The notes under the pieces are model-generated. The model was not told where the DNA came from, made no database searches, and saw nothing but the letters and a program-made list of their open reading frames with translations. From NCBI RefSeq assembly GCF_040939455.1, contig NC_134117.1, positions 53,641,001 through 53,705,000 on the forward strand: a stretch of 64,000 nt of DNA. The letters are read 5' to 3'. The DNA comes from Microcebus murinus (taxonomy: Eukaryota; Chordata; Mammalia; Primates; Cheirogaleidae). The translations under genes were made by a program, and so were the position numbers. Below are positions 35,330 through 47,635 of this stretch, in pieces. Position 1 is the first letter of the stretch. The number at the start of each line of letters is the position of its first letter.

Positions 35330-37270
35330 GCTCGAGTGAGGGAGGGGGCGCAGGTGGGAGCGCATGAGCGGGTGGGCGCCGGCAGCCGGTGGGAGCAAAG
35401 CGCCAAGCGGCCCCAAGGACTGGAGGGACCGACCGCTCAGCGACTCCGGGAGCAGAGAGGGGGCGCTTAAAGCCAACAGATGGCGCGGGCTCACCTAGGC
35501 CGAGCGCCCGCCCGCCCGCTCCGGCTTCCCGGGAGCGTTCCTTGCTCGGCCCGAGGCGCGGAGCCGGCGGGAGGCTGGCGGGGCTCCTACCCCTCCGCGT
35601 GCCCCTCTGCGGGACGGCGAGCGGCCCTGCGGGGCATGGCTCTGGCTCGCACCTGGGGCCGCTTCCGCGGGCTCCCTCCCTGCCCCTTTGGGGGATTCGT
35701 CGAGTTGCCACAGCAGCCGGTGCCATGACATCGGCAGAGGGCAGCTCCGCCAGCACTGAAATATTCATGCCCTGAGCGCGCGGCTGGGCTCCGCGCCGCT
35801 CCCGGGGCTCCGGGCGCGACCGGGCCGGGCTCGGGGGTCCCTGGGCCCAGGGGCGGGGGCGGGCGGCGGAGCGCGGGCGGGCGGGGGCCGGGCGAGGCGG
35901 GAGGTGAGGCGGGCGCGTCAGGAGGCGGGGTCTGGGCGGCGGGGGCGAGCGGGGCGGGGGCAGCGAGGGAAAGTTGATCGCGGACTTGAGCGGCGGCGGC
36001 GGCTCGGGAGAGAGGGGCGCGGGCGGCGGGCGCGATGCTCGGCCGGAGGACGCGTCCGACGGCGGCCGGGCGCTGAGCCGGGCGGGGCGGGGCGGCCGGC
36101 GCCGGGCATGGAGCGCGGGGGAGCCGAGCCTCGGGACGTTCGGGGCGTGCCTCGTCCGAGCCCGCGGCGCGCCTGAAGTTGCGGCCAGCGAGCGGCGAGC
36201 GGGCGGCCCGAGGGGACCCCGGAGCGGCCGGCGAGCCGCGGATGAGCCTTCGCGCCGGCGGCGAGACGCGGCGGTAGCCGGGGCCCGAGCCGGCGGAGAG
36301 CAGAGCCCGAGGCGCGGCGCGGCGCCGCTGCACACACGCACACGGTACCACGAGCCGCGCACCGCCCTTCCCTCCCCGCTTCCCTCGCCTTCCCCGCGCC
36401 GTTCGCCCGCCGCGCGGCGGGAAAGTTGGCCGCGACCGCAGCCGCCGAACCACTTGTTCCCGGCGCGGCCGGCGCCCGCGGCAGGCGCCCGGGGCCTCCC
36501 TCCGTGCGGCCCCCGGCCCGCTCTGCGCCCTGCTCGCAGCCCGCGGCCGGACACGCGGCAACTTTGCTTCCCGGGAACTCGAATTCTCTCCGCGCTGGCC
36601 GTGGGAGGAGAGGCGCCGCATCCCCTAACCCCGGCCCTGGGACCGCGAATATTCAGGGACGTTGTTCTTGGCGCTTCAGAGGGTCCAGGTCCGGGTGGGG
36701 GCAGAATTTCGGGAGTAGAGGGCGTTGGGATCCAATCCCGTCCCCTTCTGAGCTCTGGGTCCCCATTTGGACAGTGGTGATGGGGCGGGGCGTACCCCCT
36801 TGCGGGGTGGGCAGCCGGGTTGAAGGGACCTAAAGTCACGTAGGTCTGTTTCCCTCATCACTTCGCTGTGCCCGCCGGAGACTCCGGGGCACTTCTGCAT
36901 TCGCCCCAGTCCGGTCTGGCTACGGGAAGACGCACCCCTCGCGGAGCCGGGAGCCTGGTGCGGCTCGTGCTTGGCCACCTGGCCGCGGGGCTAACCCGCT
37001 ACAAGCGGTGCTGGCTGTCCCCAGGGGCTCGAGCCCGGGAGCACTGCCCCTCGTCTCCACCGCGGATCAGCCCGGGACTCGTGCAGAGCCCGCGCATTCC
37101 AAGGTGGTGGCGGCCCCGGACAGCGGGCACTCGGTGCCTTGCTTTCCCCGGGCGGGCACCTAGAGCGGCTGCCTCCGCGCGGGGAGCGCAGATCCGGTGC
37201 CCTCGCCGCTGGCCCCGCCAGCCGCCGCCCCACTGCGACCCCAGCCCTGGGCCTGGCGCTGTCAGCGGTC
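35330..37270 (+). promoter_or_regulatory. CDH23: CpG island, inferred CDH23 promoter and first exon region
   Basis: About 1.9 kb of very GC- and CpG-rich sequence, densest at 35770-36560. It has many GC boxes (clusters at about 35850-35870, 35920-35960 and 36080-36093) and no TATA box. The region downstream of about 35960 (aaagttgatcgcggacttga) looks like a 5' leader. The assignment rests on synteny: in human 10q22.1 the next same-strand gene after SLC29A3 is CDH23, whose first exon is non-coding and starts about 33 kb beyond SLC29A3. Here the distance from the poly(A) signal is about 31 kb. CDH23 encodes the stereocilia tip-link cadherin. The long antisense and sense open frames across the island (up to 557 codons) are composition artefacts. 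Confidence 0.8.
35960..36341 (+). other. CDH23: Inferred CDH23 non-coding exon 1 (boundaries approximate)
   Basis: Placed from GC-box positions and from a candidate donor (cacACG|gtacca after 36341). The true start and donor could differ; other donor-like sites exist in this composition. It would carry at least three short upstream open frames: 36035-36076 (13 residues), 36108-36176 (22 residues) and 36242-36277 (11 residues). The coding start of CDH23 lies in a later exon that is not in the window. Confidence 0.4.
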
Positions 37271-37466
37271 CACTGGGAGGAAATTATCCTTTCCTGGCTA
37301 GTAACACGCCCCCACCCTGCCCAGTAATTCATAAAGCAGAGCCTTCCTCTTCTGCGAACTTTGCCTTCTAGGACCGGAGCAGGCATTGACCCTTGCCTTC
37401 CAGCACCTTGGCACGTGCCCCCACCCCAATTTGGATTCTAAAATAAGCTGGAGAGACAGGAGGATT

Positions 37467-37467
<1 letters not shown>

Positions 37468-37501
<34 letters not shown>
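37468..37501. repeat. (GT)17 microsatellite
   Basis: Pure GT dinucleotide repeat of 34 bp just downstream of the CpG island. Confidence 0.98.
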
Positions 37502-37502
<1 letters not shown>

Positions 37503-38204
37503 GGGTGGAATCAGACCCTTGCACAGGGAAGAATTAGGGTGCCAACTGGGGGTGGGCCTAAAGAAGCCTATTGGGGCCAGCAGCAAGGTGCTGATGAGTC
37601 AGCCCATGGAGGGGAGAGCTGGCTCGGAGTTGGAGCTTGGTTCATGGTGCAGGGGTAAGCGCACTGCGGTCAGCACCTATGGGGTGTGGGGGACCAGATG
37701 TCGCTCTGCAGAGGAGGAGCTGGGAAGGGGCCTCTTGGCTGAGGGAATAGCAATGCTTGGTGCTGACTGCCAGGGCTGGGGAGGGCGGGAAGGCTGTGTG
37801 CCTGCCTGGCAGAGAGAGAGCATACTCCGTGAGCTGGAAAGGTGGCACTACATAAATGACTGTGCACCGGGAAGCTCTGCTCCAGGTGCTGGAGGAGCAG
37901 GGAGGGCGGGAGGCCCAGAGCTAGCATCCTGGGCTGGGCCCCCATCAAGTCTGTCTTGGCCTTCCTCACCTCCCCACCGCGGGGCTCCTCTCGCTGCTCA
38001 CCAAAGGGCTTGATTTGAGGGTTGTGATGGCAGATGGTCCTGGTTGCCTCCCAAATAGCTCCCCCAGCCAACAAGCTACCTTACCTGCAGTTTCACCTTT
38101 TGAGGTTCGTTTCTTTGAGCTAAATAATTTAAAGGGCACCTTTCCGAAGTGCGAATTTAAGATGCACATTCTTCTGGAAGGTGAAGATCTAGTGGAGCCT
38201 TGCT

Positions 38205-38335
38205 CCTCTGAGTGTGGCCCGAGGACTTGCAGCGTCAGCATCACCTGGGAGCTTGTTAGAAATGCAGTCGCTTGGGCCCTCCCCCCCCCCAGGCCTGCTG
38301 AACCACAGTCTGTGTTGAAGAGATCTTTGGGGGAT
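38205..38335 (+). repeat. MER5A-like hAT fossil
   Basis: Forward MER5A: 'cagcgtcagcatcacctggg', 'gagcttgttagaaatgcagt', a C-run, then 'aggcctgctgaaccacagtc'. Confidence 0.8.
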
Positions 38336-38617
38336 TTGCGGGCTCAGTGAGGTCTGAGCTCTGGCCCAGGGTGCCTTGCAGGGAACGAGCATTTCGCAGC
38401 TTGGCGCAGGGTGTGGAATAGGGCAGTGGATAAGAACGCAGGGATGAGAATGAGATTGAAACTTCCTTCCCTGGACCGTCCTGCTGGGGTTGGGTTAGAA
38501 GTCCACCATTGGCCCCTTGGGGCTGTCCCCTGCTAATGCCTCAAGGATGTTGATCTTTTGGGGGCCTTTAAACAGATTAGAATAACAGCCTAGCTTTCTG
38601 TGCAATTAAAACTGCAC

Positions 38618-38803
38618 GTGGAGCCGGACAAGGTGGTGCGCAGCTGTACCCCAGCTACTCCGCAGGCTGAGGTGAGGGAGTCGCTTGAGTCCAGGAGTTC
38701 AAGGTTGTGGTGTGCTATTATGATCGCACCTGTGAATAGCCACTGCACTCCAGCTTGGGCAACACAGCAAGACACGCTCTCTAAAAAACAAATCAGCAAA
38801 CAA
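38618..38803 (+). mobile_element. Alu right-monomer (FRAM-like)
   Basis: Single forward Alu arm: 'gtggagccggacaaggtggt', 'ccagctactccgcaggctga', 'ccactgcactccagcttggg', A-rich tail. An exact 10-bp duplication (aaaactgcac) lies at 38608-38617 and 38804-38813. Confidence 0.9.
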
Positions 38804-39520
38804 AAAACTGCACATAGGCTAGTAGGAAGTGGGTGCAGGGGGCAGGGTTTCTGGAAGCTGGACATGCCCTGCCTTTAGGGCGCCTGAAGCTGGGTGGATG
38901 GTGTCCCCCAAGCAGAGGAACTGAGCAACTGCCCTTCACCTCTGCCCCTCTGAGATGGGTGGGATGCCTATTGATAACACCTCTCGGCGCCCACTGGACT
39001 AATGCAGAGGCGGAGCTGCTTAAGTGCCGATTAGGAACAGCCACGGAGGAGAGAATACTGACCAAGCTCTGCCCACACCCCAGCCTGGAATGGACACGCC
39101 ACTTCTGCTGTCCTGGCATTGTGGGAGGCCCCTTGCCCCAAGACACAAAGATGATTCCAAGGCATAGTGGCAGCTCACCCCGTTGGTCCTCTGGAGGAAT
39201 GATGGTGACCCTGAAGCCATCAAGGCTGGGCTGAGAGTTGGGGATCTGAAGGACTACAGGAAAGATTTAGATCAGAGGCCTGGTGGGGTCAGTGGTGTCA
39301 CAAGTGAAAGGTCATCACATGGGTCATCACATGGGTCATGCACCCTAGTCCTGCTGAAAGAGCATGCCCTTCCCCTAGGCTAGCCTCTTTGTCAGGAAGA
39401 AGGCAGCTGTGCCGGGGGAAGGGTTGCAAGGAGGATCTGTGGGAGGACGTGGATTAGCATGACCATGGGCCTTGCAAAGAGCAGGCTAAAGTAAAAGCAT
39501 TCCGACACAGACTTGAAAAT

Positions 39521-39893
<373 letters not shown>

Positions 39894-40189
39894 TCAGGTG
39901 TAAAATGTTTGTAAACATTAACTTAATTGTCTTTGAACTCATTGGTTTCAAATTTAATTATAGTTTTTTTAAAAAATTATTTTATTTTGAGCCTTTCTTT
40001 GGGTCCTTATATTGGCACTGGGGCAATCCTGTCTGTGCATTAGTAGGTGAGCAAGGTCATTTGCAAGCTGGACCCTGCTGGATAGGTTATTTCAAGATGG
40101 GAGTACTTTGCCTCCAGTAGAAGAGAAATGGGCATTGGACGGGATTCTTCAGTACTCCAGCCTCGTGTTTGTAATGTGGATCATGCTGA

Positions 40190-40450
40190 CATGGCTTCGG
40201 AGTCTTCGCTCCAGCCAGGAAGCCTTCCTGACTGCTCGGGTGGGCTGGGCTGGCTGCGCCCCAGCCTGTGCCTCCCTCCCTCCCGGTCCCTCCCCGGCGC
40301 TTTGTGCCACTGTGCATCTAGCCCGTCACTAGCCCGTGGGCTCCTCCGGGGCACAGGCTGTGTCTTTGTCCTCCTAGTATCCCCAAGGCCCGCCACACAG
40401 GTGGAGCTGGTGCTCAGTAACTGTTCATTGACTGAATGGGCTACTGCCAT
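40190..40450 (+). repeat. L2 3'-end fragment
   Basis: Forward L2 end: 'gtgggctcctccggggcaca', 'gtctttgtcctcctagtatc', 'ctggtgctcagtaactgttc', 'attgactgaatggg'. Confidence 0.75.
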
Positions 40451-41399
40451 GGGATCCTTCTTCTGCCTTCTCCAGCCCCATCGTTACCATGCCGAGCGTT
40501 TACTTGCCTAAAATCAGTTTCGGCTATGCATGTTCGTTACTTTCACTGGCTGTGCTCTGGGCCCTAGGCGGCCGCCCTTGGAGTAGAGGCCTCAGAGTCA
40601 CATGCCCAAAGGGGCTGGGGTGCAGACAAGAGTGTGAAGAAGCAGGGCCAAACGTAAGGCGACAGGGAGTGGTGGGGACTGTGGAGAGCCGAGGAGCAGA
40701 GGCCCCGTGGAGAAGGGGCGACTGTAGGCAAAACCCGTCCATGCGATAGAAGTCAGAATAATGGTTACGCCTCTCGGGGTATAGTGACTGGGGCTCAGGA
40801 CTGGTGTGTGACTGGTGCTTCCTGAGTGCTGGAAATTACTATCCGCTGATCTGAATGTCTACAACAGTGGTGAATGATCATTTTTGCAAGAGACAATTCA
40901 GAAAACATTAGAACATTTATGGGCCGTATTCATTTGGATTCAACGTAAAAATAGCTTTATTGAATCCACAGGAAATGCAGGAAATGCATATTCTTACCCA
41001 CCTTATTGACTAGAAGGGTGTCAGTGAGAACACTGGCGCATTTAAGAAGTAGCCACGTGGCCACACGGAAACAGCTTCCTAGCCTTTCACTGTGAAATTC
41101 GACCGGGGTCTGTCGTGGGCAGTGGGGTGGGTGGCTGCTGCTTCTCACAGGGCCGCATGCTTGCATCTCAGGATTCGTGCCTTTGGGACCCTGTCCCTTT
41201 GATAGTGAGTGTCCACGTGGCCCAGTGTATTGCCGAGGGGAATGGGAATATCAGACATCCCTCCTCACCCTCAGGGGCTGCCGGCTGTGTTGCTGAGGGT
41301 GTCACAGCTGGCTCGGGCTTAGAAGTCATATTTTTTACATATTCTAAAACCCCATGCAAGTGTTGATCATTATTATGATCATAACCCAGTCCCTCCACG

Positions 41400-41600
41400 A
41401 TTTTTATATGGCACTTTGGAGGCAGACAGAACTGGATTGAACACCAGTCGTTCCACTCTTGAGCTCTGCAGCCTTAAGTCTGGCACACAGCCTGGCCCAG
41501 GCCTTACTTTTCTCATCTGTGAAATGGGAATAATTTTCAAATGTCTCGTAGACTTGCTATGAGCATTCATTAGATGAAATTGTATAGAAGGCCTTACAGT
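41400..41600 (+). repeat. MIR SINE
   Basis: Forward MIR: 'gaggcagacagaactggatt', 'cttacttttctcatctgtga', 'aatgggaataattttcaaat', 'gagcattcattagatgaaat'. Confidence 0.75.
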
Positions 41601-41944
41601 CCTATATAGTTTTCTATACAGTTTTCCATGTGCAGTACCTGGAACATGGAAAATATAGCTTTTATTATATCCCTTTTTACTTCTGTGTTAGGAACATTAT
41701 ATTCTAGTAAAGAGATGAAACCTTTTCTTATTTTCTGAGCTTGATGATCTCTAAGTTCATAAAATGAATTCTTCCTGAATGTATGTGTGTTTGTGTATGG
41801 TGCTGTGGTTTTTCATTTGAAATTACTAATAATTGTAAAAAAAAATCCAGCAGTTTTACATAAAAATCTAGACTTCTGGCGTCTCCGGTCAGGACTGGCA
41901 ACATTGGGTTCATGTTTCCAACTGACAGTTGTTGGTTGGAACTG

Positions 41945-42150
41945 AGCTGCAGCTACCCCTTTTATTTAAAACATTCTTTACTTTATGGAACATATACATA
42001 TAGTAAGGTAAATAGATCTTAAAGTGGTGAATTCACATATGTACACACTTGTGTAACCACCCCTCACCCCCGATGGAGATACAGAACATTCCGGCACCTT
42101 GGCAGGTTCTTTCATGCCCCCGCCCAGGCCATGTTATCCCATTTCTGACT
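41945..42150 (-). mobile_element. L1M 3'UTR fragment
   Basis: Resembles the start of the antisense L1 at 49150: 'ggaacatatacatatagtaa', 'cacttgtgtaaccacccctc', 'gatggagatacagaacattc'. Short and decayed. Confidence 0.5.
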
Positions 42151-42360
42151 TCACGCTCATTTCTGCCTGCAGGCCAGAGTTTTGCCTGCAGGCCACTGGT
42201 TAGATGGAGGGGAGCCTGCCATCTGTGGTTCTCCCCAGGCCTCACTGTTCCTTGCTGTCTCACTGTGGACCCGGCTCTGCCCCTTTGCACTGCCTCCTGG
42301 CCCCTCTAGCCATTTGCTTTTGTGAACTCGACTCAAGGGCTGGACAAGCTAGTCTTACCA

Positions 42361-42693
42361 CTTTTTTTTTTTTTTTTTTTTGAGACAGAGTCTCACTTTG
42401 TTGCCCGGGCTAGAGTGAGTGCCATGGCATCAGCCTCACTCACAGTAACCTCAATCTCCTGGGCTCAAGTGATCCTCCTGCCTCAGCCTCCCAAGTAGCT
42501 GGGATGACAGGCATGCGCCACCATGCCCGGCTAATTTTTTCTCTATATATTTTTAGTTGGTCAATTAATTTCTTTCTATTTTTAGTAGAGACGGGGTCTC
42601 GCTCAGGCTGGTTTCGAACTCCTGACCTCGAGCAATTCATCCGCCTCGGCCTCCCAGAATGCTAGGATTACAGGCTGAGCCACCATGCTCGGC
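42361..42693 (-). mobile_element. Alu, lemur-type
   Basis: Reverse Alu, T-run, linker 'ttggtcaattaatttctttc', end 'gagccaccatgctcgg'. An exact 12-bp duplication (ctagtcttacca) lies at 42349-42360 and 42694-42705. It has landed at the edge of a reverse MIR core that resumes at 42706-42760 (gtggggaaactgaggcccag). Confidence 0.95.
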
Positions 42694-43727
42694 CTAGTCT
42701 TACCATTTTAAAAGTGGGGAAACTGAGGCCCAGAGCCAGGGAGTGTGGTTTGTTCAAGGCCCTCTGATGAAGCTTGGCCCGGGTGGTGGCCAGTCGGGGG
42801 CAGAGCCCTCCTCCTCCCACCCCAGCACGCCGCGTGGTGAGGAGAGCGGGCGAGCCATTGTCCCCCAGTCCCCTGCAGTCAGGGGCCTGGCCCTCCAATC
42901 ACAGCCACCCTGAGCCTCCTGCCTGCTGATCAGCCTAAGAGGTGCCTTCCTGGAGATGCATCTTCCCCAAGGCAGGCTGTTAGCGGCACTGCCTTCCTCT
43001 TTAAAGGCCATGCTCCATCTGGAGAGGACCTGAGATGCCATTTGTGACAAGGGCCCCTCTACCACCTTGATTGTGTCTGTTTCTGAAGGAAGGCTGTAAT
43101 TTAGGAGCCAGCGAAAGCCAGGGAGGGAGGGGAGTAGAGGAGAGAGCAAGAGAGTGCTAGTGGGAGGGCAGAGAGGGAGGACAAAAGGGGCAGCTACGGC
43201 CCTGTCTGGGCATCCGTGTGTGTCACGAATCCTGTGCCCGAAGAAGGCTGGCTCTTCCTGGCTTCCCAGGCTTGGGTGAGAGTTAGGGTGGGCTGGGTCC
43301 CTCCAAGGGGTGCCCTTTGGTCCCGCCCACTTCCGTTGTTTGCCTTCAGTGACAGGACTTCATTCTCTCCAGCCACCACATCCCTTCTCCTGCTCTGAAC
43401 TGCCCCTGGCCCGGGAGGGGGCTCACCTTGCCCTTTTTTCCTGGGGCCAGATTGCTGATCTCATCTCCAGGGACCCAGAGGTGACAGAACTCAAAGCCAG
43501 GCCTCTCTCTCTGCCCCCCTGCAGGGACCTAGGGAGATGCACGGGTGGGCTGTCACTAGAAATCTAGGACATACTGGGTGGAGGGGTGGGGCCCTTCCAG
43601 ACCCATCCTCCCTTGTGCTCCAGGGTGTCGTGTCGGCCACGGGGGAGGCCTTTCAGTCACCCGGTCCTGAGCATCACCTGTGCACCAGCCTCTACCCAGC
43701 CACTGGGCTTCATGCCGAGAGTCTACA

Positions 43728-44093
43728 GCAGCTCTGCCCAACGGAAAAATAATGCCGGCCACACGTGTAGTTTAAAATTTTTCCAGTAGCCACTTCAGTT
43801 AAAAGAAACAGGTGGAATGATTTTTGAGAGTTGATTTTTACTTACCCCAGTATATCCAAAATGTTATCCTTTCAACGTGTAATCAATGTTAACACGTCAT
43901 TAATATTTCTCATTCTTTCTTGCATGAAGTTTTCGGGATCTGGCGTGTGTTTTGTATTTATAGGGCATCGCAGTTTGGGCTCAGTACGTGCTTGTTTTCT
44001 AGCGGCACGTCCCTGCATGCGTCCTCCTCTAAGCACATTCTAGGTGCTCGATGGCCACATGTGGCTGGCGGCTACTGCGCTGGCCCGGGGGAG
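43728..44093. mobile_element. Non-autonomous DNA transposon-like repeat
   Basis: Matches a dispersed repeat I recall but cannot name: 'ctgcccaacggaaaaataat', 'gtagtttaaaatttttccag', 'cagtatatccaaaatgttat', 'ggccacatgtggctggcggc', 'tactgcgctggc'. The outer ends look like degenerate inverted repeats. No coding capacity. Confidence 0.5.
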
Positions 44094-44996
44094 CTAGACA
44101 GTAAATGTGCAGGTAAGGCAGGTACCAGTGGTTGTGGGCGCTACAGAGAAATCGGGGGTAATTGACAGGCTATAAGGAGAGATGGGGTGGCCAGGGGAGG
44201 CCTCTTGGAGGATGGGAAGATGAGGGCCCCGTGGAGCTGAGTCTGGCCCGGATGGGGAGGGGAGCGGTGAGGAGAGGGCTGTGTGCACAGCAGCCCCCCA
44301 GCACTCCGGACACTGTTCTCGTCAAGCGTGGGCTGCACTGGCGTGGGGTCTGCAGTGGATAGCAATACCTTAGAAAAATTTATCTCTGGGGTGTGTGTGT
44401 GTGTCGGGTGTGTTTGTTTCCCCATCTTCTCTGTGCTCTTTCCATGAAAAGGATGAATATCAAGTTCATTTTCCTGTTGCTTTTTGCACTTGGGAGTTTT
44501 CCAAACAGGGAGTGAAGTGAGATGGCCTGGAAGGCTGAGGAAGCCGCAGCAGTGCGCAGCGTTTGGGTCCCCTTCTCGGAGTGGGGTGGGCTGGGGTGGG
44601 GGTCTGGCCTGTCCACAGCAGAGGGGGCTTGGATGCCAGAGTGTCTCGGGTCACTGAGCAGACCGGGGACCCATCTCCTCTGCCAGAGTTAGGGCTTGGA
44701 AGAAGTCCCAGTGGGCAAATACCTGGGGCCAGGTGAATGCAGACTTCCTTGCTGCCTGGGCTTCCCTGGGCCAGGGGCGAACATTCGGGGTCCGGGCAGC
44801 TGGCAGGCATGGTGGCAGACTGCACACACTCATTCTGTTAAAAGGGGACATAGCTGCTACCATTTTTCTTGTCCTCCTAGGCAGGCGTGCAGAACAACTT
44901 TTAGGCTGGCCGGACCCTTTGATTTTTCAAAGAATCTAGAAATCCAGATTAAAAAAAAAAAAAACCCAACAAAATCTACCTATTTAAAATGTAGCA

Positions 44997-45352
44997 GGCT
45001 GGGCGAGGTGGCTCACGCCTGTAATCTTAGCACTCTGGGAGGCCAAGGCGGGCACATTGCTCAGGGTCAGGAATTCAAAACCAGCCTGAGCAAGAGCGAG
45101 ACCCCGTCTCTACTATAAATAGAAAGAAATTAATTGGCCAACTAACATATATAGAAAAAAATTAGCTGGGCATGGTGGTGCATGCCTGTAGCCCCAGCTA
45201 CTTGGGAGGCTGAGGCAGTAGGATCGCTTGAGCCCAGGAGATTGAGGTTGCTGTGAGCTAGGCTGACGCCACGGCACTCACTCTAGCCTGGGCAACAAAG
45301 TGAGACTCTGTCTAAAAAAAAAATAAGTAAATAAAATAAAATAAAATAAAAT
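44997..45352 (+). mobile_element. Alu, lemur-type, with (AAAAT)n tail
   Basis: Forward Alu with linker 'aattaattggccaactaaca' and a tail that has become a taaaa pentamer array (45331-45356). An 11-bp duplication (aaaatgtagca at 44986-44996, aaaatgcagca at 45353-45363) differs at one base. Confidence 0.94.
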
Positions 45353-45394
45353 AAAATGCAGCAACTAATTCAAATATGTGGAAACACAGCAAGG

Positions 45395-45480
45395 CCATTC
45401 ATTCATTTAGCCGGTAGTCATTGAGCCCCTGCTATGTGCCAGGCACTGCTCCAGACCCTGCCCTGTGGCGTGTGTATGGT
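45395..45480 (-). repeat. L2 fragment
   Basis: Reverse L2 end: 'ccattcattcatttagccgg', 'gagcccctgctatgtgccag', 'gcactgctccagaccctgcc'. Confidence 0.65.
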
Positions 45481-45569
45481 GGGAAAACCCTTCAGCAAGC
45501 CGCATGTGGCCCATGCACGGGCAGTGTGTGACCTCTGTTTCAGACTGAGTGTCAGAGCCAACAGTAGGA

Positions 45570-45790
45570 ACGAGAAGTGTTTAATAAGCACTTACTGCGT
45601 GCCAGGCCCTGCGCTTAGCACTTCAGCTAAAATACCTGGCTCGGTCCTCACAACTGCGTGAGGAAGGGTCTGCTGTTACCCGTGTTCTACAGATGCGGAA
45701 TCTGAGGCACAGGGAGAAGTTAATGCGCCCAAAATCACATAGCTAGCAGGTGGTGGGGCGGATTTGAGCCAAGGCAGGCTGGCTCCTTAG
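45570..45790 (-). repeat. MIR SINE
   Basis: Reverse MIR, nearly full length: 'taataagcacttactgcgtg', 'ctacagatgcggaatctgag', 'aaatcacatagctagcaggt', 'gcggatttgagccaaggcag'. Confidence 0.8.
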
Positions 45791-45905
45791 TCATTACTCT
45801 CCATTGCACCTAAAGGAGGCCGGAGCCACATTCCTGCCCATACAGATGGAAACTGAGCTCCGAAATGACAAAGACCTACCTCGGGTCCACAGAGAGGCAA
45901 TGGCA

Positions 45906-45932
45906 GGGCTGGGGCTGGGGCTGGGGCTGGGT
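45906..45932. repeat. ggggct hexamer minisatellite
   Basis: Four to five tandem 'ggggct' units, G-rich on the + strand and capable in principle of G-quadruplex formation. Confidence 0.85.
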
Positions 45933-46814
45933 CACCCCTTTTTAATCCAGCCCTGCCACATATGTTTATTTCTGCCTGTGCTTTCCCTGTCCTTGACCCT
46001 GGGCTCATGTTGAACATTCGGGCACCTGCAGCATCCAGGCAGGGGCTGTGAGGGGGGAGGCTGGGCAGGGAACATCCGTGACAGTGAATGAAGCAGGTCA
46101 CCTGCCCTGAGCAGGTTGCCCCCATCTGGGAAGGCCACCTATATAAAAAACAGGGTTTCTGCACTTGCCTGGACCTGAAGACCCCAGCCAGACCCCCAGC
46201 CCTTCCCATCTGTAAAACCAGGGGCTGCATGCAGCGGTGCCTGTGGTTTTATCCCTGCCGTGGGCCAGGCTGGCTCGCGGGCTGCCTGCAGTACCTGGCC
46301 AAGCGTGTTGGTCTAAGCGCACCTGGGCCTGGACTTCTGGGTGTTGGCCCCAGTAACTTCGCTTGTACTTGTATGGCCTTGGTGTTTGCATGGTAACCAT
46401 GAAGCGGTGAAATGTGTGTGAATGATGAAGAAAAGTGCCCCCGACAACTGTGTGAGGACTTCAGTGATGGTCCCTGTGTGGACCCATGTGCTTTCATCCT
46501 CTGAGCCACACTTTTCTCGTCTGTAAAGTAGGGGACAGACTCCTTCTGGCCAATCCACTTGATTCAGGGAGCAAGGGGCTCTTGTGAAATACATACAAAT
46601 GCTTGGCAAAATGAATTGAGATATATACAAATCGCGATACATAAATATATGTTGTTTTTATTATCACTATGTAATGACTCGAACTGTGCATTGATATCTT
46701 ATTTATAAGATATATGTTGAGAGATATTTAAGTAACATGACAATCTTGAAACCCCCAAAATTATGTTGTTGGAATGGCTTGATGCCACCCATATCAATGT
46801 GACGTCCATCTTTT

Positions 46815-46930
46815 GGGGGAAGGTGTGCAAGTCAACAAATATTTAATAAATACGTACTGTTTGCAGGACACTGTGCAAGGCATGCAAAGGTGGAGGAATG
46901 GAGAAGGCATGGCCTTTCTTCCATGAGCTC
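46815..46930 (-). repeat. L2 fragment
   Basis: Reverse L2: 'caagtcaacaaatatttaat', 'acactgtgcaaggcatgcaa', 'ggcctttcttccatgagctc'. Confidence 0.6.
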
Positions 46931-46967
46931 TAACACTCAGAGTACCATGTTTGAGACAGTTGGTTCA

Positions 46968-46969
<2 letters not shown>

Positions 46970-47036
<67 letters not shown>

Positions 47037-47037
47037 G
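46970..47037. repeat. (TG)n followed by (GA)n
   Basis: A pure TG run (46970-47003) passes directly into a GA-rich run (47005-47037): a compound microsatellite with Z-DNA and triplex-prone halves. Confidence 0.97.
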
Positions 47038-47571
47038 AGTGCTTCAGCTCCCTTTGGGAATATTAGTGTCTTGTGCCTGATTCAGCCACGGTGTTCTTTC
47101 TTGGCTTTTCCTCACTGCTCCCAAAGTCCTCCCTTTTACCTGAAGTGCACGTAGCCGCTGGGGGCTGAGTTACCATGGGGGTGGCTGTATCCTAGGAAGG
47201 GCGTGGGGTGTGCGGAGTGGGGGTGGCTGTGGGCGAGACTGGCCAGGTGGCTGACCTGCCAAGCCGGGGCTGCTGCCCGCCTGAGGGCTGTTGGAAACTG
47301 GAGCTCAGGCCGGAAGAAGGGAGCCCATGAATAATACAGCGGGAGGGAGGCTGTTAACTAGGTGACCTCGTTGCACCTGTGTGCTTCACAGCTTCCTCGG
47401 GAGCCACTGTAGAGGGCTGGGGTGTCAGAGGCGAGGGCAGAGGGGCCTGGGAAAGGCCAGGTGGAGACACAATTTCTCCGTTTCCCTTCCTGCTTTCCTT
47501 TTAGCTGCCTGGCTGAGAGGTTCAGTGTACTAACCACTCCTCCTTTCTGGCGTTGACCCAGACGGCCTTGG

Positions 47572-47635
47572 ATGCGTGCGCGCGTGCGCGCGGTGTGCGT
47601 GTGTCTGGGTGTGTGCACACGCATGCGTTGGCTGA
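47572..47635. other. Alternating purine-pyrimidine tract
   Basis: 20 bp of perfect alternation (47572-47591, CG-rich) are followed by further near-perfect GT/GC/CA alternation to about 47635. This is strong Z-DNA potential in an intron. Confidence 0.8.

Noticed and set aside
35587..36621. 344-codon antisense open frame in the same island
   Set aside because: Same composition artefact, overlapping the previous one in another frame.
35166..36839. 557-codon antisense open frame across the CpG island
   Set aside because: Composition is Pro/Arg/Ala-rich with many overlapping frames on both strands, the usual result of stop-codon scarcity in CpG islands. No domain is visible.
36868..37371. 167-codon frame downstream of the island
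   Set aside because: CpG-island composition, no homology recognised.
46970..47037. Possible CRISPR or satellite array
   Set aside because: Simple dinucleotide repeats without spacers. The window is mammalian.
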